Origin: Pseudomonas sp. Irchel s3f7
GTDB taxonomy: Bacteria > Pseudomonadota > Gammaproteobacteria > Pseudomonadales > Pseudomonadaceae
Direction: 5' to 3'
DNA length: 64,000 bases
Assembly (NCBI RefSeq): GCF_900187615.1
Contig: NZ_FYDO01000018.1
Coordinates: 78,520 to 142,519, forward strand
Numbering within the stretch: position 1 is the stretch's first letter; each line of letters opens with the position of its first letter. Positions 7,906-16,727 of the stretch are shown here, in pieces. A program made the position numbers and the translations under genes. The notes under the pieces were generated by a model. The model was not told where the DNA came from, did not search any database, and worked only from the letters and a program-made list of their open reading frames with translations.

Positions 7906-8116
7906 CCGCCGCTCCCTCTGTGGTGGCTGAAAATGTGAAATACCGGATTCCGGCGCGAAATGTCGCAAGTATAACGGGCCGTGCAGGCTTTACCCTTAAT
8001 GAAGCGAAATAGCTTGGCGCACACGTTTGCGGTCTGGCAAAACAACCCGTTTAACCATTCGATGCCGCTGTAAGACAGAGGCAATCGAAGAGAATTCAGC
8101 GGACTGAAACAAATGC

Positions 8117-8794
8117 TCAGGCCAGTGGCCCATTGAGCAGTGGAACGAAGCGCACATTGCCCAGAACACGCCGGGAAAACCCTTGCTCTTCACGGATGAT
8201 CAACATCAATTGCTGGACTTCACCGGCGCCGACCGGAATCACCAGACGCCCGCCTGGCGCCAGCTGATCCAGCAATGCCTGTGGCACATCTGTCGCCACG
8301 GCGGTCACGATGATGCCGTTGTACGGAGCCAGTGCAGGCCAGCCTTCCCAGCCATCACCCCAGCGGAACACCACGTTGCGCAGGTTGAGTTCGACCAGGC
8401 GTTCCTTGGCCCGATCCTGCAAGACCTTGATGCGCTCGACCGAAAATACCCGCTCGACCAGTTGCGACAGCACCGCCGTTTGATAGCCCGAGCCGGTGCC
8501 GATCTCCATCACTTTGTCCAGCGGCCCTGCTTCCAGCAGCAACTCGCTCATGCGAGCCACCATATACGGCTGGGAGATGGTCTGGTTGTTCCCGATCGGC
8601 AACGCGGTGTCTTCGTAGGCACGGTGTGCCAGCGCCTCATCGACAAACAGGTGTCGCGGTGTACGGCGAATGACTTCCAGCACCTTGGCGTTGGAGATGC
8701 CTTCTTCATACAGGCGCTGAATGAGGCGTTCGCGGGTGCGTTGAGAAGTCATTCCGATGCCGCGACGCAGCATATCGTCTTGTTCACGCCCCAT
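8117..8794 (-). CDS. pcm: Protein-L-isoaspartate O-methyltransferase
   Basis: Repairs isoaspartyl damage in aged proteins using S-adenosylmethionine. SAM-binding motif VMEIGTGSGYQTAVLS and the family motif NNQTISQPYMVA are present. The start overlaps the surE stop as TAATG, which suggests coupled translation and gives 225 aa; an internal ATG (MTSQRTRERL, 211 aa) is the main alternative. Part of the surE-pcm-nlpD-rpoS stationary-phase survival cluster. The 211 bp downstream to nlpD hold no gene that I can see. Confidence 0.95.
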   Translation of the reverse strand: MGREQDDMLRRGIGMTSQRTRERLIQRLYEEGISNAKVLEVIRRTPRHLFVDEALAHRAYEDTALPIGNNQTISQPYMVARMSELLLEAGPLDKVMEIGTGSGYQTAVLSQLVERVFSVERIKVLQDRAKERLVELNLRNVVFRWGDGWEGWPALAPYNGIIVTAVATDVPQALLDQLAPGGRLVIPVGAGEVQQLMLIIREEQGFSRRVLGNVRFVPLLNGPLA

Positions 8795-9543
8795 TAGCGC
8801 AGACCCTCCAGCCAGCCATCGAGACTTGCGAAGGCATCGTTGAAGGTACGATCCAGTTGCAACGGAGTGATCGAAACATAACCTTGCATCACCGCATGAA
8901 AATCGGTGCCCGGGCCGCCGTCCTCGGCATCCCCCGCCGCCGCAATCCAGTATCCGGACTTGCCTCGTGGATCTACCACCTTCACCGGCGCAGCCGCGCG
9001 GGCGCGATGACCGAGACGGGTCAGTTGGATACCGCGGATGCGGTCAAGCGGCAGATTGGGAATGTTCACGTTCAGCACCGTACGCGGTGGCAAGTCGAGA
9101 CCGGCGTGCGCCTCGACCAGCTTGCGTGCGAAATAGGCTGCTGTAGGAAGATTCTCGACCTGTCGAGAGACCAACGAAAAAGCAAACGAAGGACACTTCA
9201 GGAAACGCCCTTCAAGGGCTGCCGCCACCGTGCCGGAATACAAAACATCGTCCCCCAGGTTCGCGCCCAGGTTGATGCCGGAAACCACCATGTCCACTTC
9301 ATGCTCCAGCAAGCCGTTAAGGCCCAGGTGCACGCAATCGGTGGGCGTGCCATTGATGCTGATAAAGCCATTGGCAAGGGTTTGCGGGTGCAACGGACGG
9401 TCGAGCGTCAGCGAACTGCTGGCGCCGCTTTTGTCCTGGTCCGGGGCGATAACCACGCATTCGGTGTAATCCGCCAGCGCAGCATAAAGCGCGGCAAGAC
9501 CGGGTGCGGTTACCCCATCATCGTTCGAAATCAGAATACGCAT
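8794..9543 (-). CDS. surE: 5'/3'-nucleotidase SurE
   Basis: Metal-dependent nucleoside monophosphate phosphatase. The N-terminal metal site SNDDG (Asp8, Asp9) and the conserved SGASSSLT segment are present, and the length of 249 residues is normal. Its start lies within the last 13 bases of truD and its end touches pcm, so the three are likely translated from one mRNA. Confidence 0.97.
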   Translation of the reverse strand: MRILISNDDGVTAPGLAALYAALADYTECVVIAPDQDKSGASSSLTLDRPLHPQTLANGFISINGTPTDCVHLGLNGLLEHEVDMVVSGINLGANLGDDVLYSGTVAAALEGRFLKCPSFAFSLVSRQVENLPTAAYFARKLVEAHAGLDLPPRTVLNVNIPNLPLDRIRGIQLTRLGHRARAAAPVKVVDPRGKSGYWIAAAGDAEDGGPGTDFHAVMQGYVSITPLQLDRTFNDAFASLDGWLEGLR

Positions 9544-10589
9544 GGGCTGTCCGTCTGCCCCACCGGCACCAGATCAACAAGCTCGCGCACTAATACAGTG
9601 GCAAAGCATCCGGCCGGCAGGACGAATTCCAGTTGCAGAATGTCAGGCTCGGGATAATGCCACGTCAACCCGCCAATGGGCAGCCGCAGGATGCGACGTT
9701 CGTGGCTCATTCCGGCGTTAATCAACCAATCGCGCAAATCTGCTTCGCGCGCGGCGATTGCCTGCTCCAGTTCATGGACTGCGCCCGCGGTCGGCGAGTC
9801 ACCTTCGCCCCACTGCGGCCCGGTCGGGTGCAGATCAAGAATCGCCAGACGCGGGTCGCTGCACTCGGCCTCACCGGCTGGAAAGAAACTGCGGCTGTCA
9901 GTGAACGCGAGCAAATCACCGACCTGGGCACGTTGCCAGGTGCCATCGGCAACCCGCGATGCCAGCACCTGGTTGAACAGAAAACTGCGGGCCGTGGAAA
10001 GCAGGCGCGAACGCACGTTGCGCTGCTCCGGCAGAGCCTTGCGTGCGGCCCAGGCGCGGGCGTCGATCACGTTGCCGCCGTCATGCCCGAAACGCTGGGT
10101 ACCGAAGTAATTCGGAATGCCTTGTTTAACGATCCGCTGCAGGCGTTCGTCGATGGCGGCCTTGTCACCCGCGAATTGCGTCAGGCGCAAAGTGAACCCG
10201 TTGGCCGAGTGGGCACCGCGTTGCAGCTTGCGCTTGTGACGGCTGGTCTTGAGGATTTTCAGCGTGTCGTTTTCTGCGGCCGACAGATCCGGATCGGCCT
10301 TGCCCGGCAGTTGCACGCTGAACCACTGACGCGTCAACGCCTGACGGTCCTTGAGCCCGGCATAACTGACGGTACGCAAGGGGACGCCTGCCGCTTTGGC
10401 GATTCGCCGTGCCGCTTCTTCCGTGTTCAAGCCACGCTTTTCCACCCAGATCCACAGGTGCTCGCCGTCGCCACTGAGGGGAATATCCAGGACTTCATCG
10501 ACCTGAAAATCTTCCGCGATGGCTTTCAGTACCGCGCAGCCCAGGGGCTCGCCGTATGCACGGGGGCCAAGCAATTGCAGTTCGTTCAT
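9531..10589 (-). CDS. truD: tRNA pseudouridine(13) synthase TruD
   Basis: Makes pseudouridine 13 in tRNA-Glu. The catalytic Asp81 lies in YAGLKDRQALTRQWF, and the family motif GVPNYFG appears in the variant GIPNYFG. 352 residues, full length. It overlaps ispF by 4 bp (ATGA) and surE by 13 bp, a compact operon. Confidence 0.96.
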   Translation of the reverse strand: MNELQLLGPRAYGEPLGCAVLKAIAEDFQVDEVLDIPLSGDGEHLWIWVEKRGLNTEEAARRIAKAAGVPLRTVSYAGLKDRQALTRQWFSVQLPGKADPDLSAAENDTLKILKTSRHKRKLQRGAHSANGFTLRLTQFAGDKAAIDERLQRIVKQGIPNYFGTQRFGHDGGNVIDARAWAARKALPEQRNVRSRLLSTARSFLFNQVLASRVADGTWQRAQVGDLLAFTDSRSFFPAGEAECSDPRLAILDLHPTGPQWGEGDSPTAGAVHELEQAIAAREADLRDWLINAGMSHERRILRLPIGGLTWHYPEPDILQLEFVLPAGCFATVLVRELVDLVPVGQTDSPCVF

Positions 10590-11059
10590 GCGCGCAACAA
10601 CAAGGCAACGGAATGCACGGCGATGCCTTCTTCGCGACCGACAAAGCCAAGCTTTTCGGTGGTGGTAGCTTTAACGTTCACTTGATCCAACTCAACTTGA
10701 AGATCCGCGGCAATCAGCGCGCGCATCGATTCGATATGCGGGGCCATTTTCGGCGCCTGGGCGACGATGGTGTTGTCGACGTTGCCGACCTTCCAGCCTT
10801 TGGCATGGATCAGGGCAACGACATGACGCAACAGCACACGGCTGTCGGCGCCTTTGAATTGTGGATCGGTATCCGGAAAATGCTTGCCGATATCACCCAG
10901 CGCAGCAGCGCCGAGCAAGGCATCGCTCAAGGCGTGCAGCAGGACGTCACCGTCGGAATGAGCGAGCAGCCCGAAGCTGTGTGCGATACGCACGCCGCCC
11001 AGAGTAATGAAATCGCCTTCAGCGAAACGGTGCACATCATAGCCGTGGCCAATACGCAT
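10586..11059 (-). CDS. ispF: 2-C-methyl-D-erythritol 2,4-cyclodiphosphate synthase
   Basis: MEP pathway enzyme for isoprenoid precursors. Zinc ligands Asp8, His10 (GYDVH) and His42 (SDGDVLLHAL) are present; 157 residues. Unusually, the ATG directly follows the T-run of a terminator-like hairpin, so no free Shine-Dalgarno is visible; the only G-rich stretch (GGGG) is inside the hairpin arm. ispD, the other MEP gene of this region, is separated from it by fghA, adhC and a LysR gene. Confidence 0.96.
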   Translation of the reverse strand: MRIGHGYDVHRFAEGDFITLGGVRIAHSFGLLAHSDGDVLLHALSDALLGAAALGDIGKHFPDTDPQFKGADSRVLLRHVVALIHAKGWKVGNVDNTIVAQAPKMAPHIESMRALIAADLQVELDQVNVKATTTEKLGFVGREEGIAVHSVALLLRA

Positions 11060-11089
11060 AAAAAAACGCCCCGATTTTTGTCAGGGCGT
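11060..11089 (-). terminator. Terminator-like hairpin between fghA and ispF
   Basis: Minus strand: stem ACGCCC/GGGCGT, extended by two more pairs after one mismatch, then seven T that run straight into the ispF ATG. It begins 14 bp after the fghA stop. It may end the adhC-fghA message, or control ispF expression by attenuation or by hiding its ribosome site. Confidence 0.7.
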
Positions 11090-11102
11090 GATTCTACCTG
11101 CA

Positions 11103-11948
11103 TTAGGCACCTAGAGCATGCGCGTGATGCCGCAAGTGGTCCTCGATGAAACTGGCGATGAAGAAATAGCTGTGGTCGTAGCCCGGTTGCAGGCGCAACG
11201 TCAGCGGATGACCGGCCAGTTTGCTGGCCTGTTGCAAGGCTTGCGGTTTGAGCTGGGTGGCAAGGAAGTCATCGCGATCGCCTTGATCGACCAGTAACGG
11301 CAACTTCTCGTCAGCCTCTGCGATCAACGCACAGGCATCCCATTCACGCCATTTCGAACGGTCTTCTCCCAGGTAACGAGAGAAAGCCTTATGCCCCCAT
11401 GGGCAATCCATCGGATTGTTGATCGGCGAGAACGCCGACACCGAGCGATAACGCCCCGGATTGCGCAGCGCACAGACCAATGCACCGTGACCGCCCATGG
11501 AATGTCCGCTGATGCCGCGCTTGTCCGATGCGGGGAAATGGGCTTCGACCAATGCCGGCAATTCCTGCACGACATAGTCATGCATCCGATAATGCCGCGA
11601 CCAGGGTTCCTGAGTGGCATTCAAATAGAAACCGGCGCCGAGACCGAAGTCCCAGGCACCCTCCGGATCACCCGGCACATCAGGACCGCGCGGGCTGGTG
11701 TCCGGCGCGACGATGATCAGCCCCAGTTCGGCGGCCATGCGCAGGGCACCGGCCTTGTGCATGAAGTTCTCGTCGGTGCAGGTCAGGCCGGACAGCCAGT
11801 ACAGCACCGGCAACGTGCCACCCTGCTCCGCTTGCGGCGGCAGGTACACGGCGAACACCATGTCGCAGCCGAGCACTTCGGACCGATGACGGTAGCGTTT
11901 GTGCCAGCCGCCGAAGCTTTTCTGGCAGGAGATGTTTTCCAGGCTCAT
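11103..11948 (-). CDS. fghA: S-formylglutathione hydrolase
   Basis: Serine hydrolase that releases formate and glutathione in formaldehyde detoxification. Nucleophile Ser150 is in the esterase motif SGHSMGGHGAL; 281 residues is the normal length. It starts 8 bp after adhC, which makes its substrate, so the two form an operon. Confidence 0.95.
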   Translation of the reverse strand: MSLENISCQKSFGGWHKRYRHRSEVLGCDMVFAVYLPPQAEQGGTLPVLYWLSGLTCTDENFMHKAGALRMAAELGLIIVAPDTSPRGPDVPGDPEGAWDFGLGAGFYLNATQEPWSRHYRMHDYVVQELPALVEAHFPASDKRGISGHSMGGHGALVCALRNPGRYRSVSAFSPINNPMDCPWGHKAFSRYLGEDRSKWREWDACALIAEADEKLPLLVDQGDRDDFLATQLKPQALQQASKLAGHPLTLRLQPGYDHSYFFIASFIEDHLRHHAHALGA

Positions 11949-11956
11949 GGCGGACC

Positions 11957-13069
11957 TCAGAAATGGATGACGGAGCGGATGCTTTTTCCTTCGTGCATCA
12001 GGTCAAACGCCTTGTTGATATCTTCCAGGCCCATGGTGTGGGTGATGAAAGTATCCAGCGGGATTTCGCCGGTCTCGGCCATTTCCACATAGCTTGGCAA
12101 CTCGGTACGGCCGCGCACGCCACCGAACGCCGAACCGCGCCAGACGCGACCGGTGACCAGCTGGAACGGACGGGTCGAGATTTCCTGGCCGGCACCGGCA
12201 ACGCCGATAATGACCGACTCGCCCCAACCCTTGTGGCAGCATTCCAGCGCCGCGCGCATCAGTTGCACGTTACCGATGCACTCGAAGGAAAAGTCGACGC
12301 CGCCATCGGTCATGTCGACGATGACTTCCTGGATCGGGCGATCGAAGTCTTTCGGGTTCACACAATCGGTTGCACCCAGTTGCTTGGCGATCTCGAATTT
12401 GGCCGGGTTGATGTCGATGGCAATGATGCGCGCAGCCTTGGCTTTCACCGCGCCGATGACCGCGGACAAACCGATGCCGCCGAGGCCGAAAATGGCCACG
12501 GTGTCACCCGGTTTTACCTTGGCAGTGTTAAGCACCGCACCGATGCCGGTGGTGACACCGCAGCCCAGCAGGCAGACTTTTTCCAGCGGTGCTTCTTTGG
12601 CAATTTTGGCGACGGAGATTTCCGGCAACACGGTGTACTCGGAGAACGTCGAGGTCCCCATGTAGTGGAAAATCGGTTGGCCTTTGTAGGAAAAACGCGA
12701 AGTGCCGTCAGGCATCAGGCCTTTACCCTGGGTCGCACGAATCGCCTGACACAGGTTGGTCTTGCCCGACAGGCAGAATTTGCACTGGCGGCATTCCGGG
12801 GTGTACAGCGGGATTACATGATCACCGACCGCAACAGACGTCACGCCCTCGCCAATTGCCTCGACAATCGCCCCGCCTTCGTGACCGAGAATCGACGGGA
12901 AGATGCCTTCCGGGTCGGCGCCCGACAGGGTGTAGGCATCGGTATGGCAGACACCGGAAGCCACCACGCGCAACAACACTTCACCGGCCTTGGGCATGGC
13001 GACATCGACTTCAACGATCTCCAGAGGCTTCTTGGCCTCGAAGGCAACGGCGGCGCGCGACTTGATCAT
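11957..13069 (-). CDS. adhC: S-(hydroxymethyl)glutathione dehydrogenase (class III alcohol dehydrogenase)
   Basis: Oxidises S-hydroxymethylglutathione (from formaldehyde plus glutathione) with NAD. Visible are the catalytic zinc ligand region SGVCHTDAYTL, structural zinc cysteines CRQCKFCLSGKTNLC, and the Rossmann motif GLGGIGLSAV. The start MIKSRAAVAF gives 370 residues, as in the family. Divergent from a LysR-type gene, which is a likely regulator by position only. Confidence 0.95.
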   Translation of the reverse strand: MIKSRAAVAFEAKKPLEIVEVDVAMPKAGEVLLRVVASGVCHTDAYTLSGADPEGIFPSILGHEGGAIVEAIGEGVTSVAVGDHVIPLYTPECRQCKFCLSGKTNLCQAIRATQGKGLMPDGTSRFSYKGQPIFHYMGTSTFSEYTVLPEISVAKIAKEAPLEKVCLLGCGVTTGIGAVLNTAKVKPGDTVAIFGLGGIGLSAVIGAVKAKAARIIAIDINPAKFEIAKQLGATDCVNPKDFDRPIQEVIVDMTDGGVDFSFECIGNVQLMRAALECCHKGWGESVIIGVAGAGQEISTRPFQLVTGRVWRGSAFGGVRGRTELPSYVEMAETGEIPLDTFITHTMGLEDINKAFDLMHEGKSIRSVIHF

Positions 13070-13176
13070 GGTGACTCTCCAGTGAATTAAAACGAGACCG
13101 TGAGTGTAATACAGCGCCACACAGTGAATAATCCGGACAAAAGCAAAACATTATTGCCATGCAGGGATAATCATCG

Positions 13177-14073
13177 ATGTCCGACAATCGCTGGGAAGGC
13201 ATTGACGAGTTCGTCGCCGTTGCCGAATGCAGCCAGTTCACCGCGGCGGCGGAGCGACTGGGGGTTTCTTCCTCCCATGTCAGTCGACAAATCGTACGCC
13301 TTGAAGAACGTTTGCAGACTCGTCTGCTCTACCGCAGTACCCGCCGGGTCACGCTGACCGAAGCCGGGCAAACCTTCCTGCAACATTGCCAGCGCTTGCA
13401 GGATGGCCGGGAAGAAGCGCTGCGTGCAGTCGGCGACTTGACCAGCGAACCCAAGGGCATGCTGCGCATGACCTGCGCCGTGGCCTACGGCGAGCGCTTC
13501 ATCGTGCCGCTGGTGACCCGTTTCATGGGGCTGTATCCGCAACTGCGCATCGACATCGAACTGACCAATCGCCAACTCGACCTGGTGCACGAGGGCCTGG
13601 ACCTGGCGATCCGCCTCGGCCGTTTGCAGGACTCGAGACTGGTCGCCACACGCCTCGCGCCGCGTCGGATGTTTCTCTGCGCATCCCCTTCCTACATAGA
13701 ACGCTATGGCCGGCCACACAGTCTGTCGGAACTCAATCGACACAATTGCCTGATCGGCAGCTCGGACGTCTGGCAGCTGGAACAGAACGGGCGGGAGTTT
13801 TCGCAACGGGTGCAGGGAAACTGGCGCTGCAACAGTGGGCAAGCGGTGCTGGACGCGGCGCTGCAAGGTGTCGGGCTGTGTCAGTTGCCGGATTATTACG
13901 TACTGGAGCATTTGAACAGCGGCGCGTTGATTTCACTGCTGGAGGCGCATCAACCACCGAATACCGCCGTGTGGGCGCTGTATCCGCAGCAGCGGCATTT
14001 GTCACCCAAGGTGCGCAAGTTGGTGGATTACTTGAAGGAGGGATTGGCTGAAAGGCCGGAGTACAGGATTTAA
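13177..14073 (+). CDS. LysR-family transcriptional regulator
   Basis: 298 residues. N-terminal winged helix-turn-helix (FTAAAERLGVSSSHVSRQIVRLEERL) and a LysR substrate-binding domain from about residue 90. It is divergently transcribed from adhC-fghA with a gap of 107 bp, the classic arrangement for a LysR protein controlling its neighbour, so a link with formaldehyde detoxification is plausible. The ligand is unknown. Confidence 0.85.
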   Translation: MSDNRWEGIDEFVAVAECSQFTAAAERLGVSSSHVSRQIVRLEERLQTRLLYRSTRRVTLTEAGQTFLQHCQRLQDGREEALRAVGDLTSEPKGMLRMTCAVAYGERFIVPLVTRFMGLYPQLRIDIELTNRQLDLVHEGLDLAIRLGRLQDSRLVATRLAPRRMFLCASPSYIERYGRPHSLSELNRHNCLIGSSDVWQLEQNGREFSQRVQGNWRCNSGQAVLDAALQGVGLCQLPDYYVLEHLNSGALISLLEAHQPPNTAVWALYPQQRHLSPKVRKLVDYLKEGLAERPEYRI

Positions 14074-14077
14074 GATC

Positions 14078-14137
14078 AAAAGATCGCAGCCTGCGGCAGC
14101 TCCTACAGGACCTCAGGTGATACGCAATCGATCTTTT
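14078..14137. repeat. REP-like element within a 9-bp inverted repeat
   Basis: AAAAGATCG (14078-14086) and CGATCTTTT (14129-14137) are exact inverted repeats enclosing a REP-type palindrome (GCAGCCTGCGGCAGCTCCTACA). It lies between the convergent LysR gene and ispD and reaches into the ispD stop codon. It may act as a bidirectional terminator. Confidence 0.6.
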
Positions 14138-14843
14138 AGCGGCGATTAGCCCAACGCTGTCTCAACCATTCAAGATCCTCAGGACGCGTCACCTTGAGGT
14201 TATCGGATCGCCCTTCGATCAGGCGTGGCGCCAAGCCGGCCCACTCCATCGCCGAGGCTTCATCGGTGACCACGGCATCTGCCACCAGGCTGTCAGCCAA
14301 TGCCCGATGCAATGCGCCAAGGCGAAACATCTGCGGCGTGTAGGCCTGCCAGATCACACTACGATCAACGGTTTCGACCACACGACCGTGCTTGTCGACC
14401 CGCTTGAGGGTATCCCGCGCCGGAACCGCCAGCAGTCCACCGACAGGATCGTCAGCCAGCTCAGCCAGCAGTTTGTCCAGATCGTCACGACTGAGGTTCG
14501 GCCTTGCGGCATCGTGGACCAGTACCCAATCCTCATCGTCGGCACCCTGCGCATGCAGATGCAACAACGCATTGAGCACCGAGCCGGACCGCTCGGAGCC
14601 GCCCTCGACCCGCGCAATACGTGTATCGCCGGCACACGCCAGGTTCGGCCAATAAGGATCATCAACGGCAAGACTGACCACCAGGCCTTTCAGGCAAGGA
14701 TGATCAAGGAAACAGCCGAGGCTGTGTTCGAGAATTGTGCGCCCGCCCAGTTGCAAGTATTGCTTGGGACGGTCCGCGGCCATACGGGCACCGACGCCCG
14801 CGGCAGGAATCACGGCCCAGAAGGCCGGTAACGTCTGGTTCAT
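14136..14843 (-). CDS. ispD: 2-C-methyl-D-erythritol 4-phosphate cytidylyltransferase
   Basis: MEP pathway enzyme that couples CTP with MEP. The nucleotide-binding signature IPAAGVGARMAADRPKQYL is at residues 12-30. 235 residues. Its ATG overlaps the ftsB stop by 4 bp, the usual ftsB-ispD pair. Confidence 0.96.
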   Translation of the reverse strand: MNQTLPAFWAVIPAAGVGARMAADRPKQYLQLGGRTILEHSLGCFLDHPCLKGLVVSLAVDDPYWPNLACAGDTRIARVEGGSERSGSVLNALLHLHAQGADDEDWVLVHDAARPNLSRDDLDKLLAELADDPVGGLLAVPARDTLKRVDKHGRVVETVDRSVIWQAYTPQMFRLGALHRALADSLVADAVVTDEASAMEWAGLAPRLIEGRSDNLKVTRPEDLEWLRQRWANRR

Positions 14844-15118
14844 TGCGCTAACTGGTAAAGGGTTTCACCGTCCTTGACCATGCCCAACTCGTGGCGAGCC
14901 CGTTCTTCGACGGTCTCCATGCCCTTCTTCAACTCGCTGACTTCAGCGTCCATCACCCGATTGCGTTCCAGCAAGATCTGGTTCTCGGCTTGCTGATCGG
15001 CAATCTGCTGAGTCAACTCGGCCACTTGCGCCAGACTGCCATTTCCCACCCACAGGCGGTACTGCAGGCCAGCCAGCAGCAGGAGCAAGACGAGGAACAA
15101 CCAATTGGGACTGCGCAT
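14840..15118 (-). CDS. ftsB: Cell division protein FtsB
   Basis: Small divisome protein that bridges FtsL and FtsQ. One transmembrane helix (about residues 5-22, WLFLVLLLLLAGLQYRLWV) is followed by a coiled coil rich in Gln, Glu and Leu. 92 residues. Between eno and ispD, as in most gammaproteobacteria. Confidence 0.94.
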   Translation of the reverse strand: MRSPNWLFLVLLLLLAGLQYRLWVGNGSLAQVAELTQQIADQQAENQILLERNRVMDAEVSELKKGMETVEERARHELGMVKDGETLYQLAQ

Positions 15119-15228
15119 CGAATATCAGGTATCCAGTGAAAAAAAACAGCCACACCAAAACATGAAGCTACTGATAGCACGAAGCCTGGAAGAACCAGGC
15201 TTGTGCTCATAAGGCATCAGATTAGTGG

Positions 15229-15250
15229 CAAAAACGTCGCTGTAGCGATT
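15229..15250 (-). terminator. Probable eno terminator
   Basis: Minus strand stem AATCGC/GCGACGTT with a TACA loop and a following TTTTT, about 40 bp after the eno stop. The stem has one mismatch. Confidence 0.55.
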
Positions 15251-15289
15251 TTTCCGACACAATCCGGTGTCTTTTTTACCACGTACTGC

Positions 15290-16579
15290 TTAGCCGCGGA
15301 ATTCGCTGCGGCCGTTGTACTTGGCTTTGCCATTCAACTGCTCTTCGATACGCAGCAGTTGGTTGTACTTGGACACGCGGTCGGAACGGCACAGGGAGCC
15401 GGTCTTGATCTGGCCAGCCGCAGTACCCACAGCCAGGTCGGCAATGGTCGAATCTTCGGTTTCGCCGGAGCGGTGCGAGATCACGGCGGTGTAACCGGCA
15501 GCCTTGGCCATCTGGATAGCTTCCAGGGTTTCGGTCAGGGTGCCGATCTGGTTGAACTTGATCAGGATCGAGTTGGCGATCTTTTTATCGATGCCTTCTT
15601 TCAGAATCTTGGTGTTGGTCACGAACAGGTCGTCGCCTACCAGTTGGGTCTTCTCGCCGATCTTGTCGGTGAGGATTTTCCAGCCAGCCCAGTCGGACTC
15701 GTCCAGGCCATCTTCAATGGAGATGATCGGGTAACGCTCGGTCAGACCCTTCAGGTAATCGGCGAAACCTTCAGCGGTGAACACCTGGCCTTCGCCGGAC
15801 AGGTTGTACTTGCCGTCTTCGTAGAATTCGCTAGCGGCGCAGTCCAGTGCCAGGGTCACGTCGGTGCCCAGCTTGTAGCCAGCGTTGGCCACGGCTTCGG
15901 AGATCACTTTCAGTGCATCTTCGTTGGACGCCAGGTTCGGTGCGAAACCACCTTCGTCACCCACGGCAGTGCTCAGGCCACGGGCCTTCAACACAGCTTT
16001 GAGGTGATGGAAAATCTCGGTGCCCATGCGCAGACCTTCCGAGAAAGACTTAGCGCCAACCGGCTGAACCATGAATTCCTGGATGTCGACGTTGTTATCG
16101 GCGTGCTCGCCACCGTTGATGATGTTCATCATCGGAACCGGCATCGAGTAAACACCCGGGGTGCCGTTCAGGTTGGCGATGTGAGCGTACAGCGGCAGGT
16201 CCTGGTCCTGTGCTGCTGCCTTGGCCGCGGCCAGGGAAACGGCGAGGATCGCGTTGGCGCCCAGGGAACCTTTGTTTTCAGTACCGTCGAGCTTGATCAT
16301 TGCCAGATCGAGCGCTTTCTGGTCGCTTGGGTCCATGCCTTTCAACAGGTCGCGGATCGGACCGTTGATGTTGGCGACGGCCTTCAGAACACCTTTGCCC
16401 AGGTAACGGCTCTTGTCGCCATCACGCAGCTCGAGCGCTTCACGCGAGCCAGTGGAAGCACCGGACGGCGCGCAGGCACTGCCGATGATGCCGTTGTCGA
16501 GAAGCACATCCGCTTCCACGGTGGGATTGCCCCGGGAGTCGAGAACTTCACGACCTTTGATGTCGACGATTTTAGCCAT
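15290..16579 (-). CDS. eno: Enolase
   Basis: Interconverts 2-phosphoglycerate and phosphoenolpyruvate, and belongs to the RNA degradosome in many gammaproteobacteria. Signature ILIKFNQIGTLTET, catalytic SHRSGETEDSTIADLAVG, and metal ligands in SIEDGLDE are seen. The family start MAKIVDIKGREVLDSRGNP gives 429 residues; an ATG four codons upstream is not typical. Follows kdsA, which uses its product phosphoenolpyruvate, across a REP pair. Confidence 0.98.
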   Translation of the reverse strand: MAKIVDIKGREVLDSRGNPTVEADVLLDNGIIGSACAPSGASTGSREALELRDGDKSRYLGKGVLKAVANINGPIRDLLKGMDPSDQKALDLAMIKLDGTENKGSLGANAILAVSLAAAKAAAQDQDLPLYAHIANLNGTPGVYSMPVPMMNIINGGEHADNNVDIQEFMVQPVGAKSFSEGLRMGTEIFHHLKAVLKARGLSTAVGDEGGFAPNLASNEDALKVISEAVANAGYKLGTDVTLALDCAASEFYEDGKYNLSGEGQVFTAEGFADYLKGLTERYPIISIEDGLDESDWAGWKILTDKIGEKTQLVGDDLFVTNTKILKEGIDKKIANSILIKFNQIGTLTETLEAIQMAKAAGYTAVISHRSGETEDSTIADLAVGTAAGQIKTGSLCRSDRVSKYNQLLRIEEQLNGKAKYNGRSEFRG

Positions 16580-16647
16580 TGCTGTAAACACTCCAAAGTT
16601 GACGAAAAAGCTTTGTACCGCTCGATTTATAACTTGTAGGTCACATC

Positions 16648-16713
16648 TGCAGGAGCCGGCTTGCTGGCGATAGCACCCTCAGGGCACCCATCGCCAGCAA
16701 GCCGGCTCCTACA
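16648..16713. repeat. REP pair (kdsA-eno gap)
   Basis: Two inverted REP units (GCAGGAGCCGGCTTGCTGGC and GCCAGCAAGCCGGCTCC), 66 bp in total, immediately after kdsA. Confidence 0.85.
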
Positions 16714-16727
16714 ACCGGATTCAAATG

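Noticed and set aside
7051..7968. nlpD starting at the ATG at 7968
   Set aside because: It would put about 21 charged residues before the signal peptide; the GTG at 7905 has a good ribosome site and gives a normal lipoprotein leader.
7906..8116. A small gene or RNA between pcm and nlpD
   Set aside because: Short frames here lack ribosome sites, and no terminator or structured RNA signal was seen; it most likely holds the nlpD promoter.
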